Shown one piece after another: positions 36,781-45,976 of a DNA stretch of 64,000 bases. The stretch covers positions 384,118 to 448,117 of the forward strand of contig NZ_JH932300.1 in NCBI RefSeq assembly GCF_000301055.1, written 5' to 3'. Every line of letters begins with the position of its first letter. The first letter of the stretch is position 1. The notes beneath the pieces are model-generated. The model ran no database searches. It saw nothing but the letters and a program-made list of their open reading frames with translations, and was not told where the DNA came from. A program made the translations under genes and the position numbers. This DNA comes from Falseniella ignava CCUG 37419. Lineage in GTDB: Bacteria; Bacillota; Bacilli; Lactobacillales; Aerococcaceae.

Positions 36781-37974
36781 TTAATGGTTTGCTTGTTTAT
36801 TTTGAGTAATCGATAGCAGTTGATTACGCAGATCATTTTCCATTTCAATCAATTCAGTTTCAGCTTGGATTCGCTGTTGGCGACCCGTTTGCTGGATTTG
36901 TAATGTTTCAGAGAGGGCAGACAAAAGATTGTTCTGTGTTTGTCGTAAAGTTTCAATATCAATCACGCCGCGCTCTGCTTCGCGAGCAACATCAATGGTA
37001 CTTTGTTTTAACATCTCTGAATTTTTAAGCAAAAGATTGTTCGTAGTATCTGACACCATTTGTTGTGATACTGCAGCATTTTGCTGTCTCAAGATGGCTA
37101 ATGCAATTGTTATTTGGTTCTCCCACAGTGGGATAGCCGTCATAATAGAAGCTTGTATCTTTTCAGCTAGGAGCTGATTTGTATTTTGAATCATCCGAAT
37201 TTGTGGGGCCTGTTGGATTGTCAGTTGTCGTGTTAAGCGCAAATCATGGGTCCGTTTATCCAATCGTTCAAGAAATTGATTGAGATCATTGACTTTTTGA
37301 ATATCCATCGCGTCTTGACTTGCTTGCGCTTTTTCCAAAGCAGCTGGGATTGTTTTTTCTTGGAGTTCTTGCATTTTTACTTCACTCGCAGCAATGTAAA
37401 CATTGAGTGCTTCAAAATAATCCCGATTTTTCTCATAAAAGGACTCAAGCATCACATTATCATTAAGGAGCTCATTTTGATCGCGCTCTAATCGAATCGC
37501 CACGCGATCAATTTGGGTACTAATTTGTTGATACCGCAATGTCGTCTCAGAGATTGACGTTTTCACTTTACCGAATACCTTTTGCAGTAAATTTGGACGA
37601 GCACTTAACTCTTTTGGGTCGTTTTGCTGCAATTGAGTCATTAAATCGACAATTGCATCACCAATCCCGGTTACATCTTTTACTTGAATGTGCTCTAGCA
37701 TCGCATTTGAAAAATCTTTCAGTTGACTTTGAGCATTGGCACCATAAGTAATAATGGATTGCATATCTTCTTCATTAATTTGTTTCGCTAATTCTCGTGC
37801 CTGTTGTTGTCGATGTTCAGGCAGTTGTTGAATCAACTGATGGTTTGTGATGACTTTATTTGAAATGACTCCTAAATCATCAAATTTTTGAGATGATTCG
37901 TGGGTTGGATCGAGAAAAGGATTTTGGATTAAATCTTCAATGGTTTGAGGTGAATTAGATGTAGGTTGTGTCAT
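36781..37974 (-). CDS. telA: TelA-family protein (toxic anion resistance protein)
   Basis: A 397-residue, mostly alpha-helical soluble protein of the TelA/YaaN family (PF05816). Characteristic parts are the Q-rich N-terminal region, the central KVFGKVKTSISETTLRYQ segment (about residues 128-145), and the C-terminal half with MTAIPLWENQITIAL and QTQNNLLSALSETLQIQ. Family members are tied to tellurite tolerance and cell-envelope stress, but the biochemical role is unclear. It follows xpaC by about 20 bases with GGAGGG as ribosome site; in Bacillus the yaaN-xpaC pair is equally linked. Confidence 0.92.
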   Translation of the reverse strand: MTQPTSNSPQTIEDLIQNPFLDPTHESSQKFDDLGVISNKVITNHQLIQQLPEHRQQQARELAKQINEEDMQSIITYGANAQSQLKDFSNAMLEHIQVKDVTGIGDAIVDLMTQLQQNDPKELSARPNLLQKVFGKVKTSISETTLRYQQISTQIDRVAIRLERDQNELLNDNVMLESFYEKNRDYFEALNVYIAASEVKMQELQEKTIPAALEKAQASQDAMDIQKVNDLNQFLERLDKRTHDLRLTRQLTIQQAPQIRMIQNTNQLLAEKIQASIMTAIPLWENQITIALAILRQQNAAVSQQMVSDTTNNLLLKNSEMLKQSTIDVAREAERGVIDIETLRQTQNNLLSALSETLQIQQTGRQQRIQAETELIEMENDLRNQLLSITQNKQANH

Positions 37975-37994
37975 AAGAACCCCTCCTAAATATT

Positions 37995-38963
37995 TTATAA
38001 GTTCGATGTGTCATTGAAATCATGTTGAGAGCGATGAATATTTTTTTCAGCAAACTTAATCTCATCATCAAGATCATTAATCATTTCTTGATGGAAAGCT
38101 AGATATTCTTCGGTCAATTGTTCGGATAATTCTTCAATTGTTTGAACGGTGCGTTCAAGTAGTAAATAAGTCTGCTTAGTCTTAGCAATATGATGATTGA
38201 TCTCGTTGTATTTTGCAGCTAAATCGGCTAATGATGGAATGGTTCGGTAAATTGTATTACTAGCATTGACAATGCGCGTTGGGTCTTTAACAATTGCTTG
38301 AAAGAATTTTTGCGCGACATCAATCGTATTATGACGTACATTGACTGCTTTTAATTTAGCTGCTTGATTCATCTCATCTTCTAATTGAATGATTAAATCT
38401 CGTAGGACAGACATTTCTTGTCGGAAATACTGAATATCTTCATCGCTTAATCCAGCATCGTGATAATGTTTGGTTAATGTCGAATTTTTCTTAAAGGAAC
38501 TAGCTGTGTTATGTTTAAACAGACGATTAAAGTCGATTGAACCTTTTTGGTTGAGCCACAAAATCAATAGTGTTGGGATAGCGATGGTACCGTAGGTTAT
38601 TATTAAACTCATAAGGTGGCCAGTGCCCATGTAGGGGGTATTCTCAATCGCTAATAGCGTGGCTAGCGTCACGACACCTACCATCCCTCCGTAGATTAGA
38701 TGTCGCAATCTTACGTTGCTTTTTTTAAAATATTTTCGGTAAACATGGGCAAGTAAGTCTAAAAAGATAAAGCCAGTAAACCAAACAGTAATATGAGCTG
38801 CTGAAAGACCCGTTAGAAAAGTAAACATCAATGCTATAATAATGTAGGCGCCATAGTGTTGTAGAACAAATAGACTTAATGGGTAAGTGGCGTTAAGTCG
38901 GACATAGTAATATCCTTGGTAAATGAAGCATGCTAACGCTAGCATTAGAATAATTGTATCCAT
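37995..38963 (-). CDS. xpaC: XpaC-family protein (5-bromo-4-chloroindolyl phosphate hydrolysis protein)
   Basis: A 322-residue protein with four to five membrane helices in the first 140 residues and a soluble helical, coiled-coil domain after about residue 165 (LSDEDIQYFRQEMSVLRDLI, then VQTIEELSEQLTEEYLAFH). This matches the XpaC family (PF10112). The name comes from a colony-staining phenotype; a real phosphatase activity is doubtful. GGAGGAA lies before the ATG at 38963 on the minus strand. It is the first gene of the xpaC-telA operon; divergent -10-like sequences (TACAAT, TATAAT) occupy 39005-39025 between it and nudF. Confidence 0.88.
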   Translation of the reverse strand: MDTIILMLALACFIYQGYYYVRLNATYPLSLFVLQHYGAYIIIALMFTFLTGLSAAHITVWFTGFIFLDLLAHVYRKYFKKSNVRLRHLIYGGMVGVVTLATLLAIENTPYMGTGHLMSLIITYGTIAIPTLLILWLNQKGSIDFNRLFKHNTASSFKKNSTLTKHYHDAGLSDEDIQYFRQEMSVLRDLIIQLEDEMNQAAKLKAVNVRHNTIDVAQKFFQAIVKDPTRIVNASNTIYRTIPSLADLAAKYNEINHHIAKTKQTYLLLERTVQTIEELSEQLTEEYLAFHQEMINDLDDEIKFAEKNIHRSQHDFNDTSNL

Positions 38964-39092
38964 ATCGAAATTCCTCCTATTCGAGTAGGTAGATAATCTT
39001 AGTTATTGTATAATAATTGTAGCATAGCTTTGGGTGCTGGTTATCGGACTCAAGGCTGATATTCTAAAAAATAAGAGTGGATGTGAGAGAGT

Positions 39093-39659
39093 ATGTTAGA
39101 AGCAGAGTTTATGAAAAGTGACCGTTTACGTGCGAGTGAACTGATTTATGACGGGCAAATTATTCAGCTATATCGTAATCAAGTTGAAATTCATCCGCAA
39201 GTTGTGGTGGCGCGTGAATTGGTTAACCATCAGAACGCGGTAGTAATTCTTCCTATTACCGACACCGATGAAATTATTTTAGTCTCACAGTATCGTCCAG
39301 CAGTAGATCAAGTATTACTCGAATTACCTGCAGGGTTGATTGATATTCATCAGTTGGCAGCTGAAGATCCATTGATAGCGGCTAAACGCGAGCTCGAAGA
39401 AGAGACTGGGATGCAATCCGATTGTTGGGAGTATTATGGCAAGTTAGATTGCTCACCGGGATTTTGTAATGAGGCGATGGAATTCTATATTGCTAGAGAT
39501 GTTAAAGGAGTTCCACATCCGATAGCAGGGGACGAGGATGAGTTTATTACGGTTAAAAAATATTCTCGCTCAACTATTCAATCTATGTTGGATGAGAGAC
39601 TTATTTCAGATATGAAGACACATCTAATTCTTAAACTATGGCTATTAGGAGGGATATAA
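39093..39659 (+). CDS. nudF: NUDIX hydrolase, ADP-ribose pyrophosphatase type
   Basis: Hydrolyses ADP-ribose and related nucleoside diphosphates. The 188-residue protein carries a complete Nudix box at about residues 85-113, ending in AAKRELEEETGM, plus the upstream SQYRPAVDQVLLELPAGLID strand typical of ADPRase. The ATG at 39093 has only a GAGAGAG-like site; an alternative ATG is six codons further. It overlaps the next gene by one base and shares an operon with mtnN, an arrangement also common in bacilli and streptococci. Confidence 0.92.
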   Translation: MLEAEFMKSDRLRASELIYDGQIIQLYRNQVEIHPQVVVARELVNHQNAVVILPITDTDEIILVSQYRPAVDQVLLELPAGLIDIHQLAAEDPLIAAKRELEEETGMQSDCWEYYGKLDCSPGFCNEAMEFYIARDVKGVPHPIAGDEDEFITVKKYSRSTIQSMLDERLISDMKTHLILKLWLLGGI

Positions 39660-39934
39660 TGCCATTGAATCAAAAAAAATCAGATTCACTGTACCAAGAT
39701 TATTTGGATTACCAATCGAATGCATCAGAACCGCCGTTAGATGAAATGCCATACTCAATGGATTCAAAGCCCCAATCAGAACGGGGGGAAATCCCATTGC
39801 AAGAAGACTTTGAAGAGGAGCTTCCGGAGCAACGACTTCACTATAGTGCGAAGATTGATTACTTTTTAAACAATAGCATTGTCGTTACAGCGGTACTTCT
39901 AATTTTAGTATTAGTAATAGCATTTTTAATTTAA
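39659..39934 (+). CDS. Hypothetical protein with acidic N-terminus and C-terminal membrane anchor
   Basis: I do not recognise a named family. The 91-residue product has a polar, acidic, probably disordered first 65 residues (SLYQDYLDYQSN, then EDFEEELPEQRLHYS). The last 20 residues are a single hydrophobic helix (VVTAVLLILVLVIAFLI) with no tail, so it resembles a tail-anchored cytoplasmic protein. ATG 39659 overlaps the nudF stop (TAATG), with AGGAGGG upstream. A small protein of this kind often lies between nudF and mtnN in Lactobacillales. Function unknown. Confidence 0.85.
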   Translation: MPLNQKKSDSLYQDYLDYQSNASEPPLDEMPYSMDSKPQSERGEIPLQEDFEEELPEQRLHYSAKIDYFLNNSIVVTAVLLILVLVIAFLI

Positions 39935-39955
39935 CGAGAGGAGTTACTTATAGAG

Positions 39956-40657
39956 ATGATTGGAATTATTGGGGCAATGGCCCAAGAAGTTGCAATATTA
40001 AAGGAGCAGTTACAAAACCGTCAATTGATTGAACATTACGAGCATCAATTTTATACAGGACAATTGGGAGAACAGGAGGTGGTAGTGGTTCAATCCGGGA
40101 TTGGGAAAGTTAATGCAGCCATCGTCGTTCCGCTACTCAAGATGCTCTTTGAAGTCGATTATATTATTAATACTGGAAGTGCCGGAGCACTTGATTCAGC
40201 TTTAAGTATAGGTGATGTCGTCATCGCTCATTCACTCGTATATCATGATGTGGATGTCACGAGTTTCGGCTATAAATATGGACAAATGGCTGGGATGCCT
40301 GAAGCGTATTATCCGGATTCTCAGCTACAATCCTTAGCGAAAGAAGCGAGTCATCATATTGGAATCGAGCCTTATGTTGGAATGATCGTCTCTGGCGATC
40401 AATTTGTGGCTGGTGCCGAGGAACGTCAAGCAATTCTTGAGAAACTGCCTTTTGCTCGAGCCTGTGAAATGGAATCCACTGCCATTGCGCAAGCGTGCTA
40501 TCGATTTGATATTCCATTTATTATTATTCGGGCAATTTCAGATCAAGCAGATGGACAAGCGCATCTCAGCTTTGATGAATTTCTGGAGGTTGCGAGTCAA
40601 TCTTCTGCTACGCTAGTTATGTATTTAGTGGAACAAATAGGAACTTTAACAAAATAA
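39956..40657 (+). CDS. mtnN: 5'-methylthioadenosine/S-adenosylhomocysteine nucleosidase
   Basis: Cleaves adenine from methylthioadenosine and S-adenosylhomocysteine, the step that feeds LuxS and methionine recycling. The 233-residue protein has the family start MIGIIGAMAQEVAILKEQL, the phosphate/ribose segment NTGSAGALDSALSIGDVVI, the substrate loop FVAGAEE, the ribose-binding CEMESTAIAQAC, and the catalytic Asp in AISDQADG. Its GAGGAG lies about 13 bases before ATG 39956, a slightly long spacing. Last gene of the nudF operon. Confidence 0.97.
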   Translation: MIGIIGAMAQEVAILKEQLQNRQLIEHYEHQFYTGQLGEQEVVVVQSGIGKVNAAIVVPLLKMLFEVDYIINTGSAGALDSALSIGDVVIAHSLVYHDVDVTSFGYKYGQMAGMPEAYYPDSQLQSLAKEASHHIGIEPYVGMIVSGDQFVAGAEERQAILEKLPFARACEMESTAIAQACYRFDIPFIIIRAISDQADGQAHLSFDEFLEVASQSSATLVMYLVEQIGTLTK

Positions 40658-40666
40658 GAAATAAAG

Positions 40667-40695
40667 TTGCAAGACTTGAATATATCTGATACAAT
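40667..40695 (+). promoter_or_regulatory. Strong promoter of rpsD
   Basis: TTGCAA (40667-40672) and TACAAT (40690-40695) are 17 bases apart, and TG precedes the -10. The match to consensus is among the best in the window, as expected for a ribosomal protein gene. Confidence 0.85.
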
Positions 40696-40701
40696 AGCGA
40701 T

Positions 40702-40870
40702 TGTGTAAAATAATGCAGCATTGAAGATAGAGTAAGGCTTTCATTCGGAATCCATACGGAGAGTGAGTAACTGCGGCTGCTAAATGTGAAAGCTTATAAG
40801 AAGAATGTACTTATTCGGATTTTCATCGAATTATTTTACTCCAAAATGAAATTAATGGAGGAATTTAAAT
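40702..40870 (+). promoter_or_regulatory. Structured 5' leader of rpsD, probable S4 autoregulatory element
   Basis: About 170 untranslated bases separate the promoter from rpsD. AAG(G)CTTTCA at 40734-40743 can pair with TGAAAGCTT at 40787-40795, enclosing smaller GC-rich stems (CTGCGGCTGC region). S4 represses its own mRNA in Bacillus through a leader structure, so this is a likely counterpart; no exact match to a known leader can be confirmed by eye. Confidence 0.5.
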
Positions 40871-41476
40871 ATGGCACGTTATACAGGACCAGCATGGAAA
40901 AAATCACGTCGTCTTGGTATTTCTTTAACAGAAACTGGAAAGGAAATTGCAAAACGCAACTACCCACCAGGACAGCATGGTAACCAACGTAAAAAATTAT
41001 CAGAATACGCATTACAACTTCAAGAGAAGCAAAAACTTCGCTTTATGTATGGTATTAACGAACGTCAATTCCGTAAGTTATACGACCGTGCAGGTAAGAT
41101 GGAAGGGAAACATGGTGAAAACTTCCTTATCTTACTTGAAACACGCTTAGATAACTTAGTTTATCGTTTAGGATTTGCGAACACACGTCGCCAAGCACGT
41201 CAATTAGTTAACCACGGTCATATTCAAGTTGATGGATCACGTGTTGATATTCCATCTTACTTAGTAGAACCAGGTCAAGTGATTGGTCTACGTGAGCGTT
41301 CAGAAAGCTTAGCATTGATTAAAGATAACTTAGAAAACACAGTAACTCGTTTAGAATTTATCGAGTTTGATGAAAATTCTAAATCTGGTAAAATGACTCG
41401 TTTACCTGAACGTAGCGAATTAAACGCTGAAATCGACGAATCATTCGTTGTTGAATACTACAACAAATTAGGTTAA
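40871..41476 (+). CDS. rpsD: 30S ribosomal protein S4
   Basis: Primary 16S rRNA binding protein that nucleates assembly of the 30S body. The 201-residue protein begins [15 protein letters not shown]. It lacks the four-cysteine zinc cluster, so it is the C-minus form, and has the S4 domain signature [20 protein letters not shown] at about residues 90-110. Codon use is strongly biased, as usual for ribosomal proteins. GGAGGAA precedes the ATG at 40871. Monocistronic, between its own promoter and a terminator. Confidence 0.98.
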   Translation: MARYTGPAWKKSRRLGISLTETGKEIAKRNYPPGQHGNQRKKLSEYALQLQEKQKLRFMYGINERQFRKLYDRAGKMEGKHGENFLILLETRLDNLVYRLGFANTRRQARQLVNHGHIQVDGSRVDIPSYLVEPGQVIGLRERSESLALIKDNLENTVTRLEFIEFDENSKSGKMTRLPERSELNAEIDESFVVEYYNKLG

Positions 41477-41488
41477 TTACAAAAACGC

Positions 41489-41532
41489 ACCACTTAGAAA
41501 TGTTGGTTTCAAGATTTCTAAGTGGTTTTTTT
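41489..41532 (+). terminator. Rho-independent terminator after rpsD
   Basis: A 13-bp perfect stem ACCACTTAGAAAT (41489-41501) with ATTTCTAAGTGGT (41514-41526), then a T run. Confidence 0.9.
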
Positions 41533-41655
41533 CTGAGTTAATTCGAATGAAAAACGCTGTGTGTCAAAAATTATCAAAAAATACGGTATGTATAGGCTCA
41601 ACCAGGGTAAAATACGTTTAATTAATGAGAAATACTTTTATTTAGCGATGGTCAA

Positions 41656-41664
41656 TGGTATACT
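41656..41664 (+). promoter_or_regulatory. Extended -10 promoter of ezrA
   Basis: TGG followed by TATACT (41659-41664), about 50 bases before the ezrA ATG. The -35 position reads TTTTAT (41636) and is weak. Confidence 0.5.
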
Positions 41665-41716
41665 TTAAAAGGAATTATATAATCATTATGTACGAGTGTT
41701 AGAAGGGACGTAGACA

Positions 41717-43441
41717 ATGAGTGTGACTTTCACAGATATCCTATTTGCGATTGTTGTTATCTTCTTGGTCATATCAGGAATTGTCTTTTTCATGAAAACT
41801 CAACGAACAAAAGAAGTTCGTGAGTTAGAGAATCGAAAAGATGAGATGATGACAGTTTCAATAGCGGATCAATTATTTACCTTAAAAAATATGGAGTTAT
41901 CCGGTCAGACTAAACGGAAATATGAAAGTTTAGTAGCGACATGGCAAACTTTAACCAATTATCAATTTACTGAGATAGAATCTACGATTATTATTGCTGA
42001 ACAGTACATTGATCAAATGAAATTAATTAAAGCCAAAAATGCAATGAATGAAGCAGCCGATTTACTCGAATCGACGGAAATTGAAGTCAATGAGTTGCAT
42101 GATGAATTGACGAAGTTAATTGATGTGACGGAATCAAATCAAGTTCGCTATGAAAGCTTACTTGAACGATACAATACATCCCGCAAAAATATTATGAACC
42201 ATTCTTTTGACTACGGTCCAGCGATCGAGACATTAGAAAAGAATTTACAGTATTTAGAGTTGAACTTTACTCGTTACAATGAATTAATGAGTGAAGGAGA
42301 TTATCTTGAGGCGCAAGATATGCTTGGCAAAACTGATTCAGATTTATCTACGTTAGAGGAAATTTTAGAAAAATTACCTAAGATGTATTCGAAGATCACC
42401 AGTGAGTATGAGGAGAATCTAGAAGATATTGCCCAAGGCTATAAGCGCATGGAAGAGAGCAAGTTCAAATTTGATGATGTCCATGTCTTAGAACGTGTAG
42501 ATGAGATTCAAGAACGTTTGAATGAAGCAAAAACGCATATTAAGAATGCCGACTTAGCTGAAGCACAGACACTGATGGATAAATCTGAACGCGATATTAA
42601 CGCCATGTACGATTTCTTACAAGCAGAAATTGATGCTAAAGAGGCTGTACAGGGATTAATGCATCAATTAACTCAATCATTAGCACAAATTAAAGATGAT
42701 AATCGCTATACGACTATTGAAGTAGATCGGATTGCGCAAAGTTATGTTTTGCATGATAATCAAGAAGACCGGATTGCGAATATTACCGAAAACATCCAAC
42801 GTGATCAGGAAGAATTTGCTCAATTAAGCCAAGAAGTTAAAGAACATGAAGCGATTTATACCAAGGTATTACAACGGCTTAAGCGTATTGAAAAGAGAAT
42901 CGATGAATATCTCACACAACAACAAGGAATTATCCAAAGTCTTGCTTCGTTGAGTCAACGCGAAAAAGATGCAAAGAGCAATTTAGATTTATTTGAACTT
43001 GATTTACGAAATATGAAGCGACGTTTGGAAAAACAACATCTACCTGGATTGTCGCAATCATTTTACGATAAGTTCTACTTAGTGACTGATCAAATCGAGT
43101 ATATGTCTAAAGAACTTAATCGGGTCCAAGTCGATATGAATGAAGTAGAAGCATTAGAACAAGATTTGGCCGAAAATATGGCGACATTAGAAGAGATGGC
43201 GGAAGAATACATTGATAATGCAACACTCACGGAATATATGATTCAACATAGTAATCGATTCCGTTATGATATTCCAGAAATGGAACAAGCGATTCGTGAA
43301 GCAGAGTTTCTATTTTATGAGCAATTCCGCTACGGTGAAGCTTTAAATGTAATTGAAAAAGCACTTTATCGTGTTGATCGAGAAGGACCAACTCAAGTTC
43401 GTCGTATGTATCAACAAGAAAAACAACATCGAATTTATTAA
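41717..43441 (+). CDS. ezrA: Septation ring formation regulator EzrA
   Basis: Membrane-anchored negative regulator of FtsZ polymerisation, also linking division to PBP1 activity. The 574-residue protein has one N-terminal membrane helix (residues 7-25) oriented with a long cytoplasmic domain. That domain is almost wholly coiled coil, arranged as spectrin-like repeats. The C-terminal region holds FRYGEALNVIEKALYRVDREG, matching the QNR-like end of EzrA. GAAGGGA precedes ATG 41717. Spatially apart from the dcw cluster but functionally part of it. Confidence 0.95.
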   Translation: MSVTFTDILFAIVVIFLVISGIVFFMKTQRTKEVRELENRKDEMMTVSIADQLFTLKNMELSGQTKRKYESLVATWQTLTNYQFTEIESTIIIAEQYIDQMKLIKAKNAMNEAADLLESTEIEVNELHDELTKLIDVTESNQVRYESLLERYNTSRKNIMNHSFDYGPAIETLEKNLQYLELNFTRYNELMSEGDYLEAQDMLGKTDSDLSTLEEILEKLPKMYSKITSEYEENLEDIAQGYKRMEESKFKFDDVHVLERVDEIQERLNEAKTHIKNADLAEAQTLMDKSERDINAMYDFLQAEIDAKEAVQGLMHQLTQSLAQIKDDNRYTTIEVDRIAQSYVLHDNQEDRIANITENIQRDQEEFAQLSQEVKEHEAIYTKVLQRLKRIEKRIDEYLTQQQGIIQSLASLSQREKDAKSNLDLFELDLRNMKRRLEKQHLPGLSQSFYDKFYLVTDQIEYMSKELNRVQVDMNEVEALEQDLAENMATLEEMAEEYIDNATLTEYMIQHSNRFRYDIPEMEQAIREAEFLFYEQFRYGEALNVIEKALYRVDREGPTQVRRMYQQEKQHRIY

Positions 43442-43483
43442 ATTAAAGCACATTTTTTCGGACAATTTGATATTAAATATTTT

Positions 43484-43521
43484 AAATTGAACAAGACACC
43501 TGTTTTGTTCAATTTTTTATT
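43484..43521 (+). terminator. Rho-independent terminator after ezrA
   Basis: AAATTGAACAA (43484-43494) pairs perfectly with TTGTTCAATTT (43505-43515), followed by T residues. Confidence 0.8.
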
Positions 43522-43538
43522 GAAAAGAGGGGATCATC

Positions 43539-44687
43539 GTGAATTATTTTGACCATAGTGCCACGACTCAGCCACTACCTGAAGTGATGGGAACGTATCA
43601 GCAAGTAGCTACCCAGTTTTTCGCCAATCCATCGAGTGCGCATGAACTAGGGCAAAGGGCTCGTCAATTATTAGAACAAGCTCGCAAGCAAGTTGCTGAA
43701 ATACTATCGTATCGTAGCGATGAAATTTACTTTGCTTCAAGTGGAACGGAAGTAAATAATTGGGTCATTAAAGCGATTGCGCCATCCTATATAAGTGGTG
43801 CAAAAAAAGCAACTCTAATTACAACGTCTTATGAGCACCCATCGATTCGTGAATCCGTCCAATATTTGCAATCATCGGGCCACTCGATTGAATACTTACC
43901 GATTGATTCTAGCGGTGCTTGTGATTATGAAACGTTAGAAAAGTTGTTAACCGATAAACCGATTGGAATGTTATCAACGATGGGCGTCAATAATGAAGTA
44001 GGCAGCCTACTAGATTTTGATCGAATTGCGAAGTTGCTAGAGCCGTATCCGCAAGTGATTTGGCATGTGGATGCGGTCCAATGTTTGACGACCCAATTAG
44101 ATTCAATCCTTCACCCAAGAATTGATATGTTAACTTTATCAGGGCATAAGTTCCATAGTGGGCGAGGCACCGGAATTTTAGCTTGTCGACAACGGGTAAA
44201 TCTCCTACCTTTCTTGGACGGGGGAGGTCAAGAGATGGGGATGCGAAGTAGTACAGAAAACCTAGCCAGCATTGTCGCAACTGCCAAAGCTCTTCGCCTC
44301 ACTGCTGAAAGACAAGCAGTGGCAAAGGCTACGTTGGTACAATTTAAAGACCAAATTATACACCAATTATCTCAGTATGGCTGGCAACTATTTAATCCAA
44401 CGCATAGTAGTGAACATATTATTTGTGCAGCATTGCCACCAATTCCTGGTGAAGTTTTAGTGCATGCTTTTGAAGAAAACGAAATTTACCTTTCTACTAC
44501 GAGCGCTTGCTCAAGTCGTAAACATCAACCTCACGCTACGCTCAGAGCCATGGGTGTAAACGATGTAATCAGTCAATCGGCTATTCGTATTAGTCTATCA
44601 CAACACACTTCACCACAAGAGGTGGATTCACTTATTCAAGCGATTGCGAAAGTCAGTCAACAATTACAGCTCAGGAAGGAGTCATAG
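43539..44687 (+). CDS. Cysteine desulfurase (NifS/IscS family; NifZ-like partner of ThiI)
   Basis: PLP enzyme that removes sulfur from cysteine as an enzyme-bound persulfide. The 382-residue protein starts YFDHSATTQPLP, binds PLP through Lys204 (LSGHKFHSG) and has the catalytic Cys324 in TSACSSRKHQ. Because it is directly followed by thiI, with one base between stop and start, it is probably the dedicated sulfur donor for tRNA 4-thiouridine and thiazole synthesis, as Bacillus NifZ is for ThiI. Starts with GTG 43539 behind AGAGGGGA. Confidence 0.93.
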   Translation: MNYFDHSATTQPLPEVMGTYQQVATQFFANPSSAHELGQRARQLLEQARKQVAEILSYRSDEIYFASSGTEVNNWVIKAIAPSYISGAKKATLITTSYEHPSIRESVQYLQSSGHSIEYLPIDSSGACDYETLEKLLTDKPIGMLSTMGVNNEVGSLLDFDRIAKLLEPYPQVIWHVDAVQCLTTQLDSILHPRIDMLTLSGHKFHSGRGTGILACRQRVNLLPFLDGGGQEMGMRSSTENLASIVATAKALRLTAERQAVAKATLVQFKDQIIHQLSQYGWQLFNPTHSSEHIICAALPPIPGEVLVHAFEENEIYLSTTSACSSRKHQPHATLRAMGVNDVISQSAIRISLSQHTSPQEVDSLIQAIAKVSQQLQLRKES

Positions 44688-44688
44688 A

Positions 44689-45906
44689 ATGACAACCAAA
44701 CGACTTAAAATTCATTATGGGGAATTGTCAACTAAAGGGAAAAATCGTCGAATGTTTCAGCAGAAATTAGCCGAACAAATTCGCTATAAGACCAAATCAC
44801 TCGAAAAAATTAAAATCATAGCTAATTTTGATTTTATGTATTTAGAGTGGGAAACAACACCTTATGAATCAATCATTGAAATTATTAAAACAATTCCTGG
44901 AATTGCTCGATTTGAACCGGTTTATCAAGTCGAAAAAAATCTGGGAGCGATTCAATCACGTGCAGTAGAATTATTTAACGAATTATCTATTGAACCAGGA
45001 GATTCCTTTAAAGTTGTAGCAAAACGTTCGGATAAAAATTTTGTTTACGATACTTATGATATACAGCGTGAAGTTGGGCATGTCATCGGAGAAATTTTTC
45101 CACAACTCAAAGTTGAAATGCGCCAACCGACTTATCGCTTAGCCGTTCAAATTGATCAAGGGAACCATGCTTATTTAAGCTTAGTGACTTATCTAGGATT
45201 GCAAGGAATGCCATACGGTTCCAGCGGGCGTGGTCTACTGATGTTATCAGGTGGGTTTGATTCACCAGTGGCAGGGTATCTAATGATGAAGCGCGGTCTC
45301 GAGATTGAAGCTGTTCACTTTAGTAGCCCTCCTTATACGAGTCCTCAGGCATTAGACAAAGCAAAACGGTTAGCGGGTGCTTTAGCACATTACGGGATGC
45401 CGATTCAATTTATTAATATCCCCTTTGCTAAGATTCAAGAGTCAATTAAAGCTCATGTTCATGATCAAGCGTCGATGACGGTCATGCGGCGAATGATGTT
45501 ACGAATTATGGATCGCTTAATTGTGTTACGAAAAGCTGATGCGATTGTGAATGGGGAATCCCTCGGACAAGTAGCCTCTCAAACGATTCAAAGTATGCGA
45601 GTGATTAATGAAGTGACACACACACCGATTTTAAGGCCTTTAATTGCTTATGATAAAAATGACATTATCGATATTGCCCAAAATATCGGGACGCATGATA
45701 TTTCAAATGAGCCTTTTGAAGATTGTTGTACAGTTTTTGCTCCAGCATCTCCACATACTAAGCCGAGAATTGAGAAGATTGAAGAACTGGAATCACGATT
45801 GCCGATTGAAGTGCTCGTTGAAGATGCGATTAATAATTTAACGATTGAAGTTATTGATGAGCATTATCAAGCGAGACAAATAGAGCAATACGATCAGTTC
45901 TTATAA
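44689..45906 (+). CDS. thiI: tRNA 4-thiouridine synthase ThiI
   Basis: Adenylates U8 of tRNA and inserts sulfur to form s4U, and takes part in thiamine thiazole synthesis in some bacteria. The 405-residue protein has an N-terminal ferredoxin-like domain, a THUMP domain (about residues 60-165) and the PP-loop ATP pyrophosphatase motif SGGFDS at 187-192. It ends without the rhodanese domain seen in E. coli ThiI, as in Bacillus, so sulfur transfer must use the desulfurase directly. Start ATG 44689 with AAGGAG upstream; the extension to 44644 is inside the previous gene. Confidence 0.96.
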   Translation: MTTKRLKIHYGELSTKGKNRRMFQQKLAEQIRYKTKSLEKIKIIANFDFMYLEWETTPYESIIEIIKTIPGIARFEPVYQVEKNLGAIQSRAVELFNELSIEPGDSFKVVAKRSDKNFVYDTYDIQREVGHVIGEIFPQLKVEMRQPTYRLAVQIDQGNHAYLSLVTYLGLQGMPYGSSGRGLLMLSGGFDSPVAGYLMMKRGLEIEAVHFSSPPYTSPQALDKAKRLAGALAHYGMPIQFINIPFAKIQESIKAHVHDQASMTVMRRMMLRIMDRLIVLRKADAIVNGESLGQVASQTIQSMRVINEVTHTPILRPLIAYDKNDIIDIAQNIGTHDISNEPFEDCCTVFAPASPHTKPRIEKIEELESRLPIEVLVEDAINNLTIEVIDEHYQARQIEQYDQFL

Positions 45907-45939
45907 TGACACCCTCTCAAAACTTACTTGTTTATTAGG

Positions 45940-45969
45940 GTGACATCTGCTAAACTAGGCGTATATAAT
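45940..45969 (+). promoter_or_regulatory. Promoter of the valS T-box unit
   Basis: GTGACA at 45940-45945 and TATAAT at 45964-45969 with an 18-base spacer, just after thiI and before the T-box leader. Confidence 0.65.
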
Positions 45970-45976
45970 TGAAGCG

